A DNA stretch of 21,907 nt, from NCBI GenBank assembly GCA_000444245.1, contig ATSW01113704.1, positions 1-21,907 of the forward strand. The letters are read 5' to 3'. This document shows positions 20,359 through 21,907 of this stretch, piece by piece. This DNA comes from Botryllus schlosseri (Eukaryota; Chordata; Ascidiacea; Stolidobranchia; Styelidae). Position 1 is the stretch's first letter. Each line of letters begins with the position of its first letter. The notes under the pieces are model-generated. The model was given only the letters and a program-made list of their open reading frames with translations. It did no database searches and was not told where the DNA came from. The position numbers were made by a program, and so were the translations under genes.

Positions 20359-21163
20359 ATGGCCTATGTATAGTTTGAGTACTTCGTTGTTATTGAAAAG
20401 AATTATTCGGACTACTTAAGTAAGGTTTTTCCTATTACACATATGAGACTACTCCCGTACTTCTACCTGAACCGTTCATTGGCCAAACGACTTGTATTTT
20501 ATGCTTTGAATTACGAAAAGTTGAAAGTAGTTTTGTCCTATGTGTTTGCATCGCTTTTACGAGTGTAATTGTCATGAAATCCACGTGAAATATACCATAT
20601 GTGGAATTTTACCAACAAAATTCCAAAAAAAAATATCAGCGCCTAGCAAACGGATAAATCAAAGTCTCGGCAATAAATTACTCCAGCACCTCACATCGTG
20701 AGAGTTTGAATACGATGCCGTTTCATCTCGCACTAGTCTTCGAAAACATTTAATTCGGAGCGTCCTCCAAGAAATGTAACTGTCGAACAGAGCACTCAAA
20801 AACGAACTGGATTACAAAGCACAGCCCAACGTACCAACAAACACTATAGGTATAATTACCTCATGAAAAATCAATCAAGCCGCTTGAAACTTCTTCGGCT
20901 CGCATATCGTACGACCACTCGAGGTTCGCTTAACAACACCATATATCACGGTAACTGATATTTTAGAAGACTGCGCCTATTTGTAGTGTCCGTGGGTAGT
21001 TTGCGTAGGTCGCATTATGCAATTTCATAATAAGAAACTCCCGATTAACCGCTAGAGTTTAAATGTTTTGATATCGGTACTTCTATATGCGAAATCGTGT
21101 ACAGTCCTTACTTCTACTTCTACCTCTACCCGAGTAGCGATGGTGATTGCATTGCCGCCTCTG
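20359..21163. mobile_element. AAGTACTT-type hAT sequence with a right end at 21163
   Basis: GAGTACTTCG (20377), ACTACTTAAGTAAGG (20411), CCCGTACTTCTACC (20454) and TTACTTCTACTTCTACC (21109) recur. The end at 21163 read in reverse begins CAGAGGCGGCAATGC, close to the CAGAGGTGG termini at 9032 and 17479. The following 8 bases are CATTCAGC. The left limit near 20359 is uncertain and shows no matching duplication. Confidence 0.4.
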
Positions 21164-21289
21164 CATTCAGCATAAACAGAATTTTGATCAAATCCGACCG
21201 TGATGCTCCGAATTCAACAACGTTTCGCAGATTCACGGGTCACGAAATTGCTGGGTCGAGTCCGTGAGTGGAAACGAAAAATATTGATC

Positions 21290-21516
21290 AACAGTAGTGA
21301 GTTATTTTGAAGCCAAGTACGCAGAACATTACAAAGTTTCTGATAAGCGCGCTGAAACCAGCAATCAAGCACGCGATTCCGGGCATACTTCGGCCAATCG
21401 TGCCATCATCAACATCACTATCAAAACATGTTGAAGCCAAGCATTTAGAACTAGTAACTTACAATCCAACTACTTGTTCCACGCCTCTGGCGGTATTATA
21501 TTACCCGTACATGTAA
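21290..21516 (+). pseudogene. Possible BED zinc-finger relic of a hAT transposase
   Basis: One frame reads YFEAKYAEHYKVSDKRAE. A second frame further on reads TSLSKHVEAKHLELVTYN. The order resembles a BED finger (aromatic YFE start, terminal H-X4-H), as found at the N terminus of many hAT transposases. The expected zinc-binding cysteines are not seen and the frame changes between the two parts, so it would be a dead copy. Chance resemblance is possible. Confidence 0.25.
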
Positions 21517-21619
21517 TACCGCACGATTGGAAATAAACTTGTATCGCTGTCACAACACTGCGACACCGAACACGTGACCAGCCTTGATTGACTGGAGTAA
21601 TTTCAGCTTTTCCGAGTTA

Positions 21620-21907
21620 TATTAGAATTAAAGTTATAGCTTCACATTTTTTCATTCAAATTAGACTGGAATTATAATAATAAATACGCAACTTTTTTTC
21701 CGAATTTGAATAACATAACCGAACTCGTGAAAACTTGGACATTGAATGAAGTCCAGTTTATATCAAATTAGAGCCCATTCTGATAAGCATGAGAATAGCA
21801 AATGCTTATGCAGTAAGCTTTGCTCGGTTCGCACCATACGGCTCCTTCGGCATTTCAGGAAAACCAGAAATCGGACTAGAATTAAAATTAGAACAAAGAC
21901 ACATTTC
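21620..21907 (+). repeat. Dispersed repeat R, copy 3, running to the window edge
   Basis: Shares ACTTGGACATTGAAT-like, TATATCAAATTAGAGCCC, AAATGCTTATGCAGTAAGC and GGAAAACCAGAAATCGG with copy 2, in the same orientation. Right limit may lie beyond the window. Confidence 0.6.

Noticed and set aside
1-21907. LTR retroelement, virus-like element or CRISPR array
   Set aside because: No reverse transcriptase, integrase or capsid motifs, no long direct terminal repeats and no regularly spaced repeats were seen.

Overview
The window reads as nuclear DNA of an invertebrate animal. Protein-coding sequence is split by GT-AG introns, with acceptors of the TTTGCAG / TTTCGCAG type. AATAAA poly(A) signals follow both genes. 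Most of the remaining sequence is decayed transposons, mainly hAT-type DNA transposons and a tRNA-derived SINE. The short pyrimidine-rich acceptors, the minimal introns of 55-66 nt and the many lectin-like secreted proteins would suit an ecdysozoan (nematode- or tardigrade-like genome). That placement is inference, and I cannot name the species. Scattered N bases lie at about 965-1795 and 15667-15890.

Two genes are well supported. Gene A (+, 5617-12201, six exons, 251 aa) and gene B (-, 18226-13287, six exons, 254 aa) are paralogues that converge tail to tail across about 1.1 kb. Each encodes a signal peptide, a short acidic/glycine-rich or polar segment, a proline-rich segment ending in a hydrophobic helix-like stretch, a threonine-rich linker, and a C-type lectin-like domain (CTLD) split over the last two exons. 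The five intron phases (1,0,1,0,2) are identical in the two genes. Both CTLDs have eight cysteines, including an unusual CX3C plus terminal CX2C pair, and neither has an EPN or QPD calcium/sugar motif. They look like secreted, mucin-stalked lectin-like proteins; ligand and role are unknown.

Layout. 1-2249: two non-autonomous hAT-like elements whose subterminal regions are built of TGACTCGAGTCA units. 2250-5616: a SINE cluster (2760-4032) and an array of GGATCC/GGATTCCG-like motifs (4270-4917). 5617-12201: gene A, with a MITE-like element, the left end of an AAGTACTT-type hAT element and other repeats in its 2.9-kb intron 4, and a hAT fragment and a fold-back in intron 5. 12202-13286: shared 3' intergenic region. 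13287-18226: gene B. Its intron 5 carries a SINE and another repeat, and its 3.2-kb intron 4 carries a 1.95-kb hAT element with a perfect 8-bp target-site duplication, nested in an older hAT. 18227-21907: no confident gene, but two copies of a dispersed repeat, right-end sequence of an AAGTACTT-type hAT and a possible BED-finger relic. I saw no LTR retroelement, virus-like element, CRISPR array or functional tRNA/rRNA gene.
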